This document shows positions 1 to 8,709 of a stretch of DNA of 64,000 bases, one piece after another. The stretch's first letter is position 1. The number at the start of each line of letters is the position of its first letter. This DNA comes from CBDCFV01 sp965203835 (GTDB lineage Bacteria; Chloroflexota; Dehalococcoidia; Lucifugimonadales; UBA3495). The position numbers and the translations under genes are program-made. The notes under the pieces are model-generated. The model did not search any database. It was not told the DNA's origin and was given only the letters and a program-made list of their open reading frames with translations. The DNA lies in NCBI GenBank assembly GCA_965203835.1, contig OZ241919.1:1116001-1180000 (forward strand). Direction: 5' to 3'.

Positions 1-1
1 C

Positions 2-202
2 GACCTGGAACAGCGCAACGTCGAGGTAGCGTTGTACGAGTTGGACGAACGCTCTCATCACCTCCAGGGCGTTATCATCGAGGTGGAAGAGTCCTACGGC
101 CACTGCCCCCGGGCCTTGAAATTCTCCAAGCTTTGGGACGTTGAAGAAATCGGGAAGAACCAGACCGACCGGCCGATTTCAGACCGCCCCTTCAGCAGCT
201 AG
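2..202 (+). CDS. PPOX-type flavin-nucleotide-binding protein, C-terminal fragment
   Basis: The reading frame enters from the left edge and ends at TAG 200-202, giving 66 residues. The stretch SYGHCPRALKFSKLWD resembles the C-terminal signature of pyridoxamine 5'-phosphate oxidase-like proteins, which bind FMN and often carry a conserved HCP..K....LWD segment. The catalytic and FMN-binding N-terminal part lies outside the window, so the specific activity cannot be stated. A tandem array and palindromic repeat follow it directly. Family assignment rests on this one motif. Confidence 0.6.
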   Translation, partial: DLEQRNVEVALYELDERSHHLQGVIIEVEESYGHCPRALKFSKLWDVEEIGKNQTDRPISDRPFSS

Positions 203-243
203 TAGCTGCCTTAGTACTTGGTTCACCGCCCAACCCGTCATTA

Positions 244-346
244 CGGTGCGCCATCTAATCTCGGTGCGCCATTTCGTCCCGGCGCACCATATCGTCACTC
301 CCGCGAAGGAACGTCACCCCCGCGCAGGCGGGGGCGGGAATCCATA
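244..346. repeat. 18 bp tandem array plus compound palindromic element
   Basis: Three 18 bp units begin at 244, 262 and 280, each starting CGGTGCGCCAT or CGGCGCACCAT. They run directly into a compound copy of the window-wide palindrome (about 294-346), which carries a nested CCCCCGCGCAGGCGGGGG core. The copy lies 25 bp upstream of the M16 peptidase start, so it may sit in that gene's leader. Confidence 0.7.
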
Positions 347-380
347 AACTTGTCGCCGCAAGGCCCAAGGAATGTATCCT

Positions 381-3038
381 ATGGTAGCTATTCAGTCTGA
401 AAAACTCACCCTGTCCAACGGACTGGACGTCATCCTCCATGAAGACCACTCCATCCCCTTGGTGGCGGTAAACGTGTGGTACCACGTGGGCTCCAAGGAC
501 GAAGAGGTCGGCCGCACCGGCTTTGCCCACCTTTTCGAACACATCATGTTCGAAGGGTCCAAGCACCACAACAGCAGCCATTTCGAGCCGCTCCAGAAGA
601 TCGGCGCCAACCTCAACGGGTCCACCACCACCGACCGCACCAACTACTGGGAGGACGTGCCGTCCAATTACTTGGAGTTGGCCTTGTGGTTGGAAGCCGA
701 CCGGATGGGGTTTCTGCTGGATGCTGTCGACCAGCAACGGTTCGACATCCAGCGGGACGTGGTGAAGAACGAGCGGCGGCAAAGCTACGAAAACCGTCCT
801 TATGGCATGGCCTTCGGGCAGATACAGGAAGCCCTCTTCCCCCTGCCCCACCCCTACAACTGGATGACCATCGGCTCTCAAGAAGACTTGGACGCCGCAA
901 CCCTGGACGACGTGAAGGACTTCTTCCGGCGTTACTATTCCCCTTCCAACGGCAGCTTGGCCGTCGCCGGGGACTTCCAGCGGGAACACGCGCTGGAGTT
1001 GATCAACCGCTACTTCGGCGACTTGCCGCCTGGGCCGCCGCTTTCCCGGAAGGGCCGCCGAGACTCGGCCTTGGGCGGACGGGTGGAACTGGAAATGCGC
1101 GACAAGGTCTCGCTGCCCCGGCTGTACGTGGCTTGGCCCGCCCCGGCGGACATGGACCAAGACGACGCCCCCGCCGACATTCTGCAGGGCGTGTTGTCGG
1201 ACGGTCTCAGTTCCCGCCTGCACCGCAGCTTGGTATACGACCAGCAGATCGCCCAGAGCGCCTCCGTCCGGTACCATGCCGCCGAGATCGCCGGCCAGTT
1301 CGTGGTCCAGGTCACCGCCGCCGAGGGCCGCAACCTGGACGAAATTCAAGAGGCCCTCGAGGCCGAGTTGGACAGGCTGCGGACCAAACCCCCGACCGAA
1401 GAGGAAATCCTCCGGGTCAAGAACCGCATCGAAGCGTCCCATTACCGCCAGTTGAGCAGGATAGGCGGCTTCGGAGGCCGCGCCGACCAGTTGAACCACT
1501 TCAACATCATGGGCGGCGACCCCGACATGGTCAACACCAGCTTGGACCGGTACATGGCGGTGCAACGGGAGGACGTCATCCGGGTCGGCGAGACCCTGCT
1601 CGGCGACCGCCAAGTCCGCCTGCGGGTGCTGCCTGAAGCGCCGCTCAAGCCAACCGTCAGCGGAGTGGACCGCTGGGTAATGCCCCAAGCCGCGCCGGAG
1701 CCGGCCTTCAAGCCCCCCACGCCGGTCCGTCACCGGCTGAGCAACGGCATGGGCGTAACCGTGGTCGAACGGCGGGGACAGCCCATCGTCACTTTCGCCT
1801 TGGTGTTTGGCGCCGGTGCAAAGGCCGATCCTCAAGCTTTGCCCGGGTTGACCAGCTTCACCGCTCAAATGATCACGGAAGGCACGAAGAACCGCAGCAG
1901 CCAGGAAATCGCCGAAGCGTTCGAGTTCATCGGCTCCAGGATCAACTCCGACTCCCGCCGGGAATATACCCTGCTGTCCACCGAGACCCTCAGCAAGCAC
2001 TGGTCCACTGCCTTGGAACTGGTGGCCGACTTGGTGAAACACCCAACCTTCCCGGAACATGAACTAGAGCGAGTCCGGCGCGAGCACCTGACCGACCTTC
2101 GCCGCGGCAAGGACGACCCCACCGTGGTGGCGGAACGCCTCATGGCCCGCTTGGTTTTCCCCCCGGACAGCGGCTACGGTCACTACGTCCTGGGCACCGA
2201 AGCGTCAACCGCCAAGCTGGCCCGCCAGGACCTGCAAGACCTGTTCCAGCGCACCTACGTCCCCGCCCAAGCCACCCTCATCGTTGTAGGCGACGTTGCC
2301 CTGGACGAAGTAATCAAACAGACCGAAGCCCACTTCGGCGACTGGAACAGCAACAACGTCGCAACCCCGACAACGCCCGCCTCCCACACCGTCATTCCCG
2401 CGCAGGCGGGAATCCACCTCGTCGACCACCCCGGAGCTGCCCAATCGGTAATACGCGCCCTTCAACCCACCATACCACGCCAACACCCCGACTACTTCGG
2501 TATGACCCTGTTCAACTACGTTTTCGGCGGCCAGTTCTCCGCTAGGTTGAACCAGAATTTAAGGGAAGACAAAGGCTACACCTACGGGTACCACTCGTCG
2601 ATCAACTGGTACCGGGGGCCGTCGATGCTGGCCGCTGGTGGCTCGGTCCAAACCGCGGTGACCAAGGAAGCATTGCAGGAAACCCTGCGGGAGTTCCAAG
2701 AAATCGGGACCACCCGTCCGATCACCAGCGAAGAGTTGGAGGCCGCGCGGGGAGGCATCCTGCAAGGCTATCCGGCCAGCTTCGAGCGTTCGGCCATGGT
2801 GGTGAACCACCTCATCCAGATGCTCGTCTTCGACCTGCCCGACGACTACTTCCACACCGTCGCCCCGTCAATCAATGCCGTCACCCTCGAAGACGCCCGC
2901 CGCGTCGCCGCCCAGAGACTCCTCCCCAACAACCTCCAGGTCCTGGTAGTAGGAGACCGCCAAACAATCGAATCCGGCCTCCGCGAACTGGACCTGCCCA
3001 TAGTGCTGCTGGACCCCGACGGGTCGCGGATAAGCTAG
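381..3038 (+). CDS. M16 family zinc metallopeptidase, two-domain
   Basis: About 885 residues. The N-terminal half has the inverted zinc motif HLFEH (H53, E56, H57 counted from the upstream ATG at 372) and a third ligand candidate in VKNERR (E134), at the spacing normal for M16 peptidases. The C-terminal half has the same fold but no HxxEH, as in fused bacterial M16 proteins in which only one half is catalytic. No signal peptide is evident, so it looks cytoplasmic. ATG 381 is preferred over ATG 372 because AAGGA at 367-371 lies nine bases before it. A palindromic repeat is inserted in frame at 2391-2417 and translates as VIPAQAGIH in a loop of the C-terminal half. The substrate is unknown. Confidence 0.88.
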   Translation: MVAIQSEKLTLSNGLDVILHEDHSIPLVAVNVWYHVGSKDEEVGRTGFAHLFEHIMFEGSKHHNSSHFEPLQKIGANLNGSTTTDRTNYWEDVPSNYLELALWLEADRMGFLLDAVDQQRFDIQRDVVKNERRQSYENRPYGMAFGQIQEALFPLPHPYNWMTIGSQEDLDAATLDDVKDFFRRYYSPSNGSLAVAGDFQREHALELINRYFGDLPPGPPLSRKGRRDSALGGRVELEMRDKVSLPRLYVAWPAPADMDQDDAPADILQGVLSDGLSSRLHRSLVYDQQIAQSASVRYHAAEIAGQFVVQVTAAEGRNLDEIQEALEAELDRLRTKPPTEEEILRVKNRIEASHYRQLSRIGGFGGRADQLNHFNIMGGDPDMVNTSLDRYMAVQREDVIRVGETLLGDRQVRLRVLPEAPLKPTVSGVDRWVMPQAAPEPAFKPPTPVRHRLSNGMGVTVVERRGQPIVTFALVFGAGAKADPQALPGLTSFTAQMITEGTKNRSSQEIAEAFEFIGSRINSDSRREYTLLSTETLSKHWSTALELVADLVKHPTFPEHELERVRREHLTDLRRGKDDPTVVAERLMARLVFPPDSGYGHYVLGTEASTAKLARQDLQDLFQRTYVPAQATLIVVGDVALDEVIKQTEAHFGDWNSNNVATPTTPASHTVIPAQAGIHLVDHPGAAQSVIRALQPTIPRQHPDYFGMTLFNYVFGGQFSARLNQNLREDKGYTYGYHSSINWYRGPSMLAAGGSVQTAVTKEALQETLREFQEIGTTRPITSEELEAARGGILQGYPASFERSAMVVNHLIQMLVFDLPDDYFHTVAPSINAVTLEDARRVAAQRLLPNNLQVLVVGDRQTIESGLRELDLPIVLLDPDGSRIS
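2391..2417. repeat. palindromic element inside the M16 peptidase gene
   Basis: A complete simple copy: 8 bp perfect arms around GCAG, preceded by GTC and followed by CCAC. It lies within the peptidase frame and adds nine residues without breaking it. Confidence 0.85.
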
Positions 3039-3054
3039 GGCATGGAGTAGACCG

Positions 3055-3408
3055 ATGCAGCAGACCAGGACCTACCAAGAGCGAAGCTGGAACTTTCTGG
3101 CCAAGGCACGCGAGGAGTTGGCTGCTGGTGACCTGGAGCAAGCCTCCGAAAAGGGTTGGGGCGCGGCAGCCATGATGGTCAAAGCGTTGGCGGAGCAACA
3201 AGGAGTGATACACGAGAAACACTTCCAGTTGTTTGACTTCGTGCATGGCCTGGCAAGACAGACCGGCGACCCCCAATTGCGCTGGTTGTTCCACGTTGCC
3301 AACGGGTTGCATGGTAATTTCTATGAGAACAGGTTTGACGCTCAAACGGTTAACGATGGAATTGACGACGTGGAGCAATTCATCGGAAAGGTGGAACTGT
3401 TTCTCTGA
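3055..3408 (+). CDS. PaREP1/HEPN-like small protein (copy 1)
   Basis: 117 residues, starting at ATG 3055, 16 bp after the peptidase stop. The segment GDLEQASEKGWGAAA followed by a KA..E helix matches the PaREP1/HEPN type of all-helical proteins. HEPN proteins often act as RNases or as partners of nucleotidyltransferases, but the canonical R(x4-6)H RNase motif is not clear here, so activity is open. A paralogue of identical length lies tail to tail on the other strand. No nucleotidyltransferase gene is adjacent. Confidence 0.6.
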   Translation: MQQTRTYQERSWNFLAKAREELAAGDLEQASEKGWGAAAMMVKALAEQQGVIHEKHFQLFDFVHGLARQTGDPQLRWLFHVANGLHGNFYENRFDAQTVNDGIDDVEQFIGKVELFL

Positions 3409-3459
3409 CCATCAAAAACTGCCGCCTATTTTGTGCGCCGTATCAAAAAGCCCAAGGGC

Positions 3460-3813
3460 TTAAAGGAATCGTTCTATTTTCTCCACGAACCTTTCCACAT
3501 CTTCAAGGCCTTCTGCCACATCGTCAGCATCCAGCCAATTTTCATAGAAATTGCGGTGCAGACCGTTGGCGACGTGGAATAAGCCGCGTAGTTCCCGGTC
3601 GCTGGTTTCTCTCGCCAGAACACGGATAACGCCAAAGAGGTGTCCATGTTTCTCAGGTTCCAACCCTCGCGCCTCGGCGACAGCCTTTACCATCACGGCG
3701 GCGGCGCCCCAGCCTTTCTCTGATGCCTGTTCCAAGTCCCCAGCCTCAAGTTCTTCCCAAGCTTTGACCAGGAATGCTTGACTCCGTTCCCTGTAGGTTA
3801 GCGCTTCTTGCAC
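3460..3813 (-). CDS. PaREP1/HEPN-like small protein (copy 2)
   Basis: 117 residues, convergent with copy 1 and separated from it by 51 bp. The two share GDLEQASEKGWGAAA, FHVANGLH and NFYEN blocks and are clearly paralogous along the whole length. The divergence is spread over surface-type positions rather than concentrated in one part. The stop TAA is at 3460-3462, next to a small AAGCCC/GGGCTT hairpin at about 3453-3463. Function is not known; only the helical HEPN-like fold is suggested. Confidence 0.6.
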   Translation of the reverse strand: MQEALTYRERSQAFLVKAWEELEAGDLEQASEKGWGAAAVMVKAVAEARGLEPEKHGHLFGVIRVLARETSDRELRGLFHVANGLHRNFYENWLDADDVAEGLEDVERFVEKIERFL

Positions 3814-3964
3814 GGACGGACACTCCTTCCGTTATCTGTTACATCGCGGAAACCCAGTATATGAATAACGCCAAGGAATTTCAAAACTGTAACGGGGAGT
3901 ACGCTGACAAAAGAAAAGCCCCCACTGGTTGGCAGGAGCTTCGTGGTTGGGCGGGTGTTGGAGG

Positions 3965-4273
3965 TTAGGAACGTTGTGATTCGCGCAGGCGTTCCATAGC
4001 TTGTTCGAGAGTCTCGCCAGGCAGTCTTTGCTCGTCAGCTTGTATAGCCAGGTTTCGTTCTTCTCGTCGCGCCTCTTCCCGTGCCTGTTCCCGAGCCTCT
4101 TCCAGCCGTCTATCTCTGAATATACGAGTCATTACCATAGTTACCCTCCCAACACTGAGTAAAACAATAGAGACTGCAAACGATGCGCCTGAAATGTCGG
4201 CAGCCATTCCAATCGGCTTCTGTGGTTCCCAATCATCTCCGTACCAGAAGGCAACCACAGAGCAAATTATCAA
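3965..4273 (-). CDS. small membrane protein with C-terminal coiled coil, unknown function
   Basis: About 102 residues from a TTG at 4273. The protein has a hydrophobic start, a second membrane segment around GASFAVSIVLLSVGRV, and then a highly charged helix rich in EEAREQAREEARREE, which should form a coiled coil. The frame stays open to about 4379 and continues the first membrane helix (GGAFCGLFVSTLIICSVV), but no ATG, GTG or TTG occurs there. The true start is therefore uncertain, or the 5' end is decayed. I do not recognise a family. Confidence 0.4.
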   Translation of the reverse strand: MIICSVVAFWYGDDWEPQKPIGMAADISGASFAVSIVLLSVGRVTMVMTRIFRDRRLEEAREQAREEARREERNLAIQADEQRLPGETLEQAMERLRESQRS

Positions 4274-4464
4274 AGTAGAAACGAACAGACCGCAGAATGC
4301 GCCCCCTATCGAGTTGACATTTTCGCGGATGGAGGTTCCTATAGAACCTCCAATGGTTCGAAACCATTTGATAGATTTTCACCCCTATTGGTCTACTACA
4401 AGCCTGTAACAGGCTTATTGCAATTGGTTGTCACTGGACAATTCAATAATAAAGGCCTAATCCG

Positions 4465-5505
4465 ATGCCTGTCAAAAGGAACGAAGGTAGTGTTGTAAGG
4501 AAGAGCCCGCTGATGATTTACCGAAGGCTTACAATCTCAGGGTGTCAACAGACCGCCACACCACAAACAGTTCCGTCCTTGCACGCGCCGGACGTTAAGG
4601 GCTGGATAGAACCCGACCCTTTTGGATTAGGAGGCAGAGAGATCGTGGAAATCGAAGGCATCCTTTTCACCAAGATTTGCAATGTCTCGCCACAACTGGA
4701 CTCCGATGGTGCGATTCGCGAGTTCTACCCGGCAGGACGCTATGACAACGCGCAAGGACTGCACCTTAACGACTACGGGCATGGGCCATTTTGTGAATTC
4801 AGGATACCGGACCACCATCCGGACGTTGGTAGTCTGCATTGCCCAGGCGTTTATGCCTTTGTGGACCAGTCTAAAGCAATTCTGTACGTAGGGAGATGTA
4901 CAGGCGAAAGCAAGGGCAAAGGAACACTCGTAGACCGTTTCAACACGGGTTACGGGCATATCTCGCCCAGAAGCTGTTTTACACCAAGGGGACGGTCAAC
5001 CAATTGCAGAATCAACAACTTGGTCTTGTCCTTTTGCAAAGAGGGGCATAGCATCGACCTATTTTTCTACAGAACATCAAATGGGGACAGTGCCTCTCAA
5101 CTAGAGGCCGACCTACTTAACAAGATACGAACCCCCTGGAACATGAGTATCCCTAATTATTCATCGTCGAATAGTAGTCCCACTCAAAGGCCCGAATCAA
5201 AGGTTCGCAAGCAAGAACTCGAGCCTCGGCCGCCGGTCAAACCCCGAGTTGAACGAAAGGAAGCTGTTTGGAGAGAAGTTATTGACAATGATTTCACTCC
5301 CGCCCGAAGACGGGGGAAGAGTGAAGTCACGGTCGCAGCACGGGATGTCAACAGGCGGCTAAGATGGTCGCAACGCTACCCATCGATTTGCAGCGCCCTA
5401 TCAGACAGAAGCGGTGCATTGTCCCGGCGGGCCAACGTAGAATTGATACGCTCAACCTATCCAAACCCCAGTAGCACAACCGAATTCATATACCGGTTGC
5501 TGTAG
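4465..5505 (+). CDS. GIY-YIG nuclease-like protein
   Basis: 346 residues. The middle (about 125-225) has the GIY-YIG hallmarks in variant form: GVYAFVDQ, then ILYVGRCT, then a basic region (NTGYGHISPRSC) and an acidic LEADLLNKIRTPWN segment where the metal-binding Glu is expected. This suggests a single-strand-nicking type nuclease. The first 120 residues and the basic C-terminal region after 240 (KSEVTVAARDVNRRL) match nothing I recognise and may be a target-binding or DNA-binding part. Base composition is less GC-rich than the flanking housekeeping genes, which suggests acquisition. It stands alone, with no methylase or homing-intron context. Confidence 0.6.
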   Translation: MPVKRNEGSVVRKSPLMIYRRLTISGCQQTATPQTVPSLHAPDVKGWIEPDPFGLGGREIVEIEGILFTKICNVSPQLDSDGAIREFYPAGRYDNAQGLHLNDYGHGPFCEFRIPDHHPDVGSLHCPGVYAFVDQSKAILYVGRCTGESKGKGTLVDRFNTGYGHISPRSCFTPRGRSTNCRINNLVLSFCKEGHSIDLFFYRTSNGDSASQLEADLLNKIRTPWNMSIPNYSSSNSSPTQRPESKVRKQELEPRPPVKPRVERKEAVWREVIDNDFTPARRRGKSEVTVAARDVNRRLRWSQRYPSICSALSDRSGALSRRANVELIRSTYPNPSSTTEFIYRLL

Positions 5506-5636
5506 GGCCGGAGTGAGAAGAAATCATTCCTCATCCTCCAACCACGTAGGCCCTTGGCAATACGCCATGCATCTCTAACGTTGGGTGTTGTGGCAAGACT
5601 ACGACCGGGGAAACGGATTTACCGGGAGGGAGTATC

Positions 5637-6581
5637 ATGCCTTATACGTCAGACATCAGCCGGGCAAATCCCACATGCTTCATGTTCCTGATTGACCAGT
5701 CGTATTCGATGGAAGGAGCGCTGGCCGGCCAGCCGGGACATGCCAAGATGGACGCCGCTGCCGATACTATGAACCGTGTCCTGGAGAATCTCACCCTGCG
5801 CTGCTCCCAGGGGATGGACGTCCGGGACTACTTCAACATCGGGATTCTGGGCTACGGTTATAAACAGAAGGCGGAATACGATCCGAATCAAGTCTACGGT
5901 TACCTGGATGCAAGCGAGGTGTATCAAGAAATACCGCATGACCAGTTGGATAAAGACAATCTCGTCGAAGGCGTAGTAATCAGCGTGCTTCCTGGCACTA
6001 CCTTGGAGCAGCCATTCCTGCCCATCAGTAAAGTAGTGGAAGCAGCTGAAGTGGTGGATAGACAGGTAAGAGAGAGCGACGGCAGAGGGGGAATTATCGA
6101 AGTAACCCGCAAGATACCTGTATGGCTACGGCCCCACGCCGGGTGTCATACACCGATGTGTGAGGCATTGAGTTACGCCGGGCGGGCCATTGAGCAGTGG
6201 ATTGCCCAACATCCCAACTCGTTTCCTCCTGCTGTCATCAACATCAGTGACGGCGAGGCCAACGGCGGCAACCCGGAGCCTGTGGCCCAACAGATAATGG
6301 ACCTGCAAACGTCCGATGGCAATGTGCTGATGTTCAACTGCCACCTATCCGAAGTGGCGGCGATGCCCATCCAATACCCTGACCGGGAGATCGGTCTGCC
6401 GGATGGCTACGCCAGTCAGCTGTTCCGTATGTCGTCGGTGATGCCGCAGAACATCCGCAACCAGGCCGCACTGCTGGACATTCCAGTCAGCGAACAATCC
6501 CGCTGTTATGTCTACAACGCCGACATGGTGTCGCTGGCCATGTTCCTAGACATCGGAACACGCGGCCAGGCTCTGCACTGA
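5637..6581 (+). CDS. von Willebrand factor A domain protein
   Basis: 314 residues with a strong ribosome-binding site (GGGAGG, 5625-5630). The whole protein is a vWA domain. The MIDAS metal site is present as DQSYS near the N-terminus, a Thr in HTPMCEAL and Asp in NISDGEANGG. There is no signal peptide and no membrane segment, so it is probably cytoplasmic. It resembles TerY-like vWA proteins, which usually travel with a PP2C phosphatase and a kinase, but neither is found on either side here. Residues 85-140 form an insertion between the first and second MIDAS segments. The partner is unknown. Confidence 0.75.
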   Translation: MPYTSDISRANPTCFMFLIDQSYSMEGALAGQPGHAKMDAAADTMNRVLENLTLRCSQGMDVRDYFNIGILGYGYKQKAEYDPNQVYGYLDASEVYQEIPHDQLDKDNLVEGVVISVLPGTTLEQPFLPISKVVEAAEVVDRQVRESDGRGGIIEVTRKIPVWLRPHAGCHTPMCEALSYAGRAIEQWIAQHPNSFPPAVINISDGEANGGNPEPVAQQIMDLQTSDGNVLMFNCHLSEVAAMPIQYPDREIGLPDGYASQLFRMSSVMPQNIRNQAALLDIPVSEQSRCYVYNADMVSLAMFLDIGTRGQALH

Positions 6582-7308
6582 CGCGCGGACTGGACAGACG
6601 GATGATTCCGGCCTTGAGCCAGCATGACAAGCGTGTGATTCGGAACGCCGCCGCCCCACCCCACTGACTCTTCCCGGTTGACACATCGTAATACCGCCCG
6701 GTAGCGTAAACCAAACAACAAGCGGGCCCGCTCCAACCCAACCATAGGAGGCAACAAACTGCATATCCCTTCTCCCTGATGGGGGTCAGGGATGAGGGTC
6801 GAAGGCAAACGAGCAACAGGTGGCATACCAAAATCCGCCCGGCGGGCCTTCCGTACCCGCCTGTGGCGATGACCCTTGCATAACCGCGCACCTGCGGTAA
6901 CATTACCAACCCGCCTGCATTCGGGCAGGCGAAGAGTTTCTCGTCAGAGAAATTGTTTCCTTGCGCGAACGCGCCTCCGAAGCCATTCGGGGGCAAACTT
7001 CCACAGCGTCCCATTAGGACCGGCGGAGGACCGCTGCGCTGTCAGGCAGCCATGCCGCTGGCGTCGACCGGTTCCAAGGCTTTTGAGCCGACAGGGGCAC
7101 ACCGTGACAGGATGCGAAAGCGCAAGATGAGGAGTCTTCGAGGCCACAGAAGCGGTCGTGGCCTCGGCGTTAGTCCACCTGTTGCTCACTGCCCACCCTG
7201 CCGAACCCACCATCATTCCCCCGCAGAGCCTGCCCCCGTGGAGACGGGGGAACGTCACCCCCGCGAAGGCGGGGGCGGGAATCCACCGTACCATTGTCGC
7301 AGGACGGA
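6582..7308. other. intergenic region without a convincing gene
   Basis: Every open frame here lacks coding character or overlaps repeats. An inverted repeat (CGCCTGC and GCAGGCG around six bases) lies at 6912-6931. The segment 6767-6800 looks like a degraded relic of another dispersed repeat. A compound palindrome occupies 7211-7287. Nothing else could be assigned. Confidence 0.5.
7211..7287. repeat. compound palindromic element downstream of htrA
   Basis: Two nested palindromes, one with CCCCCGTGGAGACGGGGG and one with CCCCCGCGAAGGCGGGGG, end in GCGGGAATCCACC. It lies 22 bp past the protease stop, where an intrinsic terminator might be expected, but there is no T-run. Confidence 0.75.
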
Positions 7309-8709
7309 TTACCTCCCCGGCCGCTCCCCCAAGACCATGGTGATAATGTCCCGCGCTCCGTTGCGGAACAGTTGCACCTCCACCTCCTCATGGGCCTTCA
7401 GGTCCTGCCGCAGCATACGCATGAGGTCCAGCACCGTGGCGACCTCCTTCCCGTCTATCGACATGACTATGTCGCCCGGACTGATGCCCGCTTTGTCCGA
7501 CGGGCCGCCTTGAAGAACGGACTGGATGATGACGCCCTCTCGTATGGGCAGCCCGAATTGCGCGGCAATGTCGGGCGTCAGGTCGGCCAGGAACACCCCC
7601 ATCCAAGCCCACTTGACCTTCCCGTCCTTGATCAACTGCCCGGACACTTCGATGGCCGTCTCCATGTTGATGGCGAAGCCTATACCCTCGAAGTGGGGCC
7701 TCCCGAACTCTCCGCCCCGCAGCACCGCGGTGTTTATCCCCACCAAATCGCCGTTCATGTTGATCAACGGGCCTCCGCTGTTGCCCGGATTGATTGAAGT
7801 GTCCGTCTGGATCAAGTCGTACAGCGGCGTGCCGTCGCTCCCGCCTATCGTCCGGCCCATCGCCGACACCACTCCCACGGTCACCGTAGGCCCGCCCGGC
7901 AGCGCCAGCGCGTTTCCTATGGCGATGACCCATTCGCCCACCCGCAGGTGCACATCGTCGTTCAACGGCAGGAAGGTGTCGTATGTCCCAGGCAGCCGCA
8001 GGACGGCCAAGTCCGACAGCCTGTCCGCTCCAACTATCTCCGCCTCGACTTGGGAGCCGTCGTCCATGGTGACGATGACCTTGGCCGCGCCTTCGATCAC
8101 GTGGTTGTTGGTGACGACCAACCCGTCTTCGCTGATTATCACGCCGGTCCCGCTTCCGAAGTCCCGCCTCATCATCCCGAACCGGTCCCTCACCACTATT
8201 TCGGTCACCAAGGACACCACCGCCGCGCGCACCCGCTCCACCGTATCGGCCACGTTGGGCAGTTGCAGCACCATAACGGTCGCAGGCGGCGGAGCGGCGG
8301 GGCTGCGAGTCGCGTTGCCTTGTGCGTCGCCGGGATTCGCCGTCGGCGTTGGAGTGGCTATTTGTCGCGTTGGCTCCGGTGTTGCAGTGGCGACGTTTCT
8401 TATCGAGGGAGCGGGTATCGCGGTGGCGTCGTCTCGTATCGAGGACATCGGTGTAGTGGTGGCGATGTCCCGCGTTGAAGGCTCCGGTGTCGCTGTGGCT
8501 ACGTCCCATACTGACGACGGTGGTGATGCAACGACCATGTCTTGTGCAGCCTCCACCGCAGCCGTCGAGCTTGGCTCTGCTTCCGCTACGGGAGCCGCCG
8601 TGCCGGAACAGGCTGCCAGCGCCATCAGCAGGACCGGCACAACCAGCCACCCCAGTCCCCGCCTTATGCCACCGACAGACCGTATCAAGCTCCAGACTGA
8701 CCCGAACAT
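7309..8709 (-). CDS. HtrA/DegP-type serine protease, lipoprotein
   Basis: 466 residues. The start ATG overlaps the rph stop by one base (TGATG). An N-terminal hydrophobic segment ends in the lipobox LAAC (Cys34), so the protein is probably lipid-anchored outside the membrane. A low-complexity Thr/Pro linker follows, with about four 12-residue repeats of the type ATATPEPS (nt 8340-8520). The trypsin-like domain has the triad H203 (TNNHVIEG), D233 (SDLAVLRL) and S311 (GNSGGPL). One C-terminal PDZ domain follows (GLPIREGVIIQSV, SPGDIVMSIDGKEV). The family degrades or chaperones misfolded envelope proteins. The large open frame extending upstream over rph is an antisense artefact. Confidence 0.9.
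   Translation of the reverse strand: MFGSVWSLIRSVGGIRRGLGWLVVPVLLMALAACSGTAAPVAEAEPSSTAAVEAAQDMVVASPPSSVWDVATATPEPSTRDIATTTPMSSIRDDATAIPAPSIRNVATATPEPTRQIATPTPTANPGDAQGNATRSPAAPPPATVMVLQLPNVADTVERVRAAVVSLVTEIVVRDRFGMMRRDFGSGTGVIISEDGLVVTNNHVIEGAAKVIVTMDDGSQVEAEIVGADRLSDLAVLRLPGTYDTFLPLNDDVHLRVGEWVIAIGNALALPGGPTVTVGVVSAMGRTIGGSDGTPLYDLIQTDTSINPGNSGGPLINMNGDLVGINTAVLRGGEFGRPHFEGIGFAINMETAIEVSGQLIKDGKVKWAWMGVFLADLTPDIAAQFGLPIREGVIIQSVLQGGPSDKAGISPGDIVMSIDGKEVATVLDLMRMLRQDLKAHEEVEVQLFRNGARDIITMVLGERPGR

Noticed and set aside
255..2060. 601-codon open frame on the minus strand opposite the M16 peptidase
   Set aside because: It lies entirely antisense to a gene with clear catalytic motifs. Its translation is low in conserved pattern, and long antisense frames are common at this GC content.
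3449..3465. Terminator between the convergent PaREP1-like genes
   Set aside because: The stem is only six base pairs with a two-base loop and no T-run, so I note it only as a small hairpin.
6487..7513. Several overlapping frames in the gap after the vWA gene
   Set aside because: They cross repeat sequences, and none shows a domain, a plausible start or coding-type composition.
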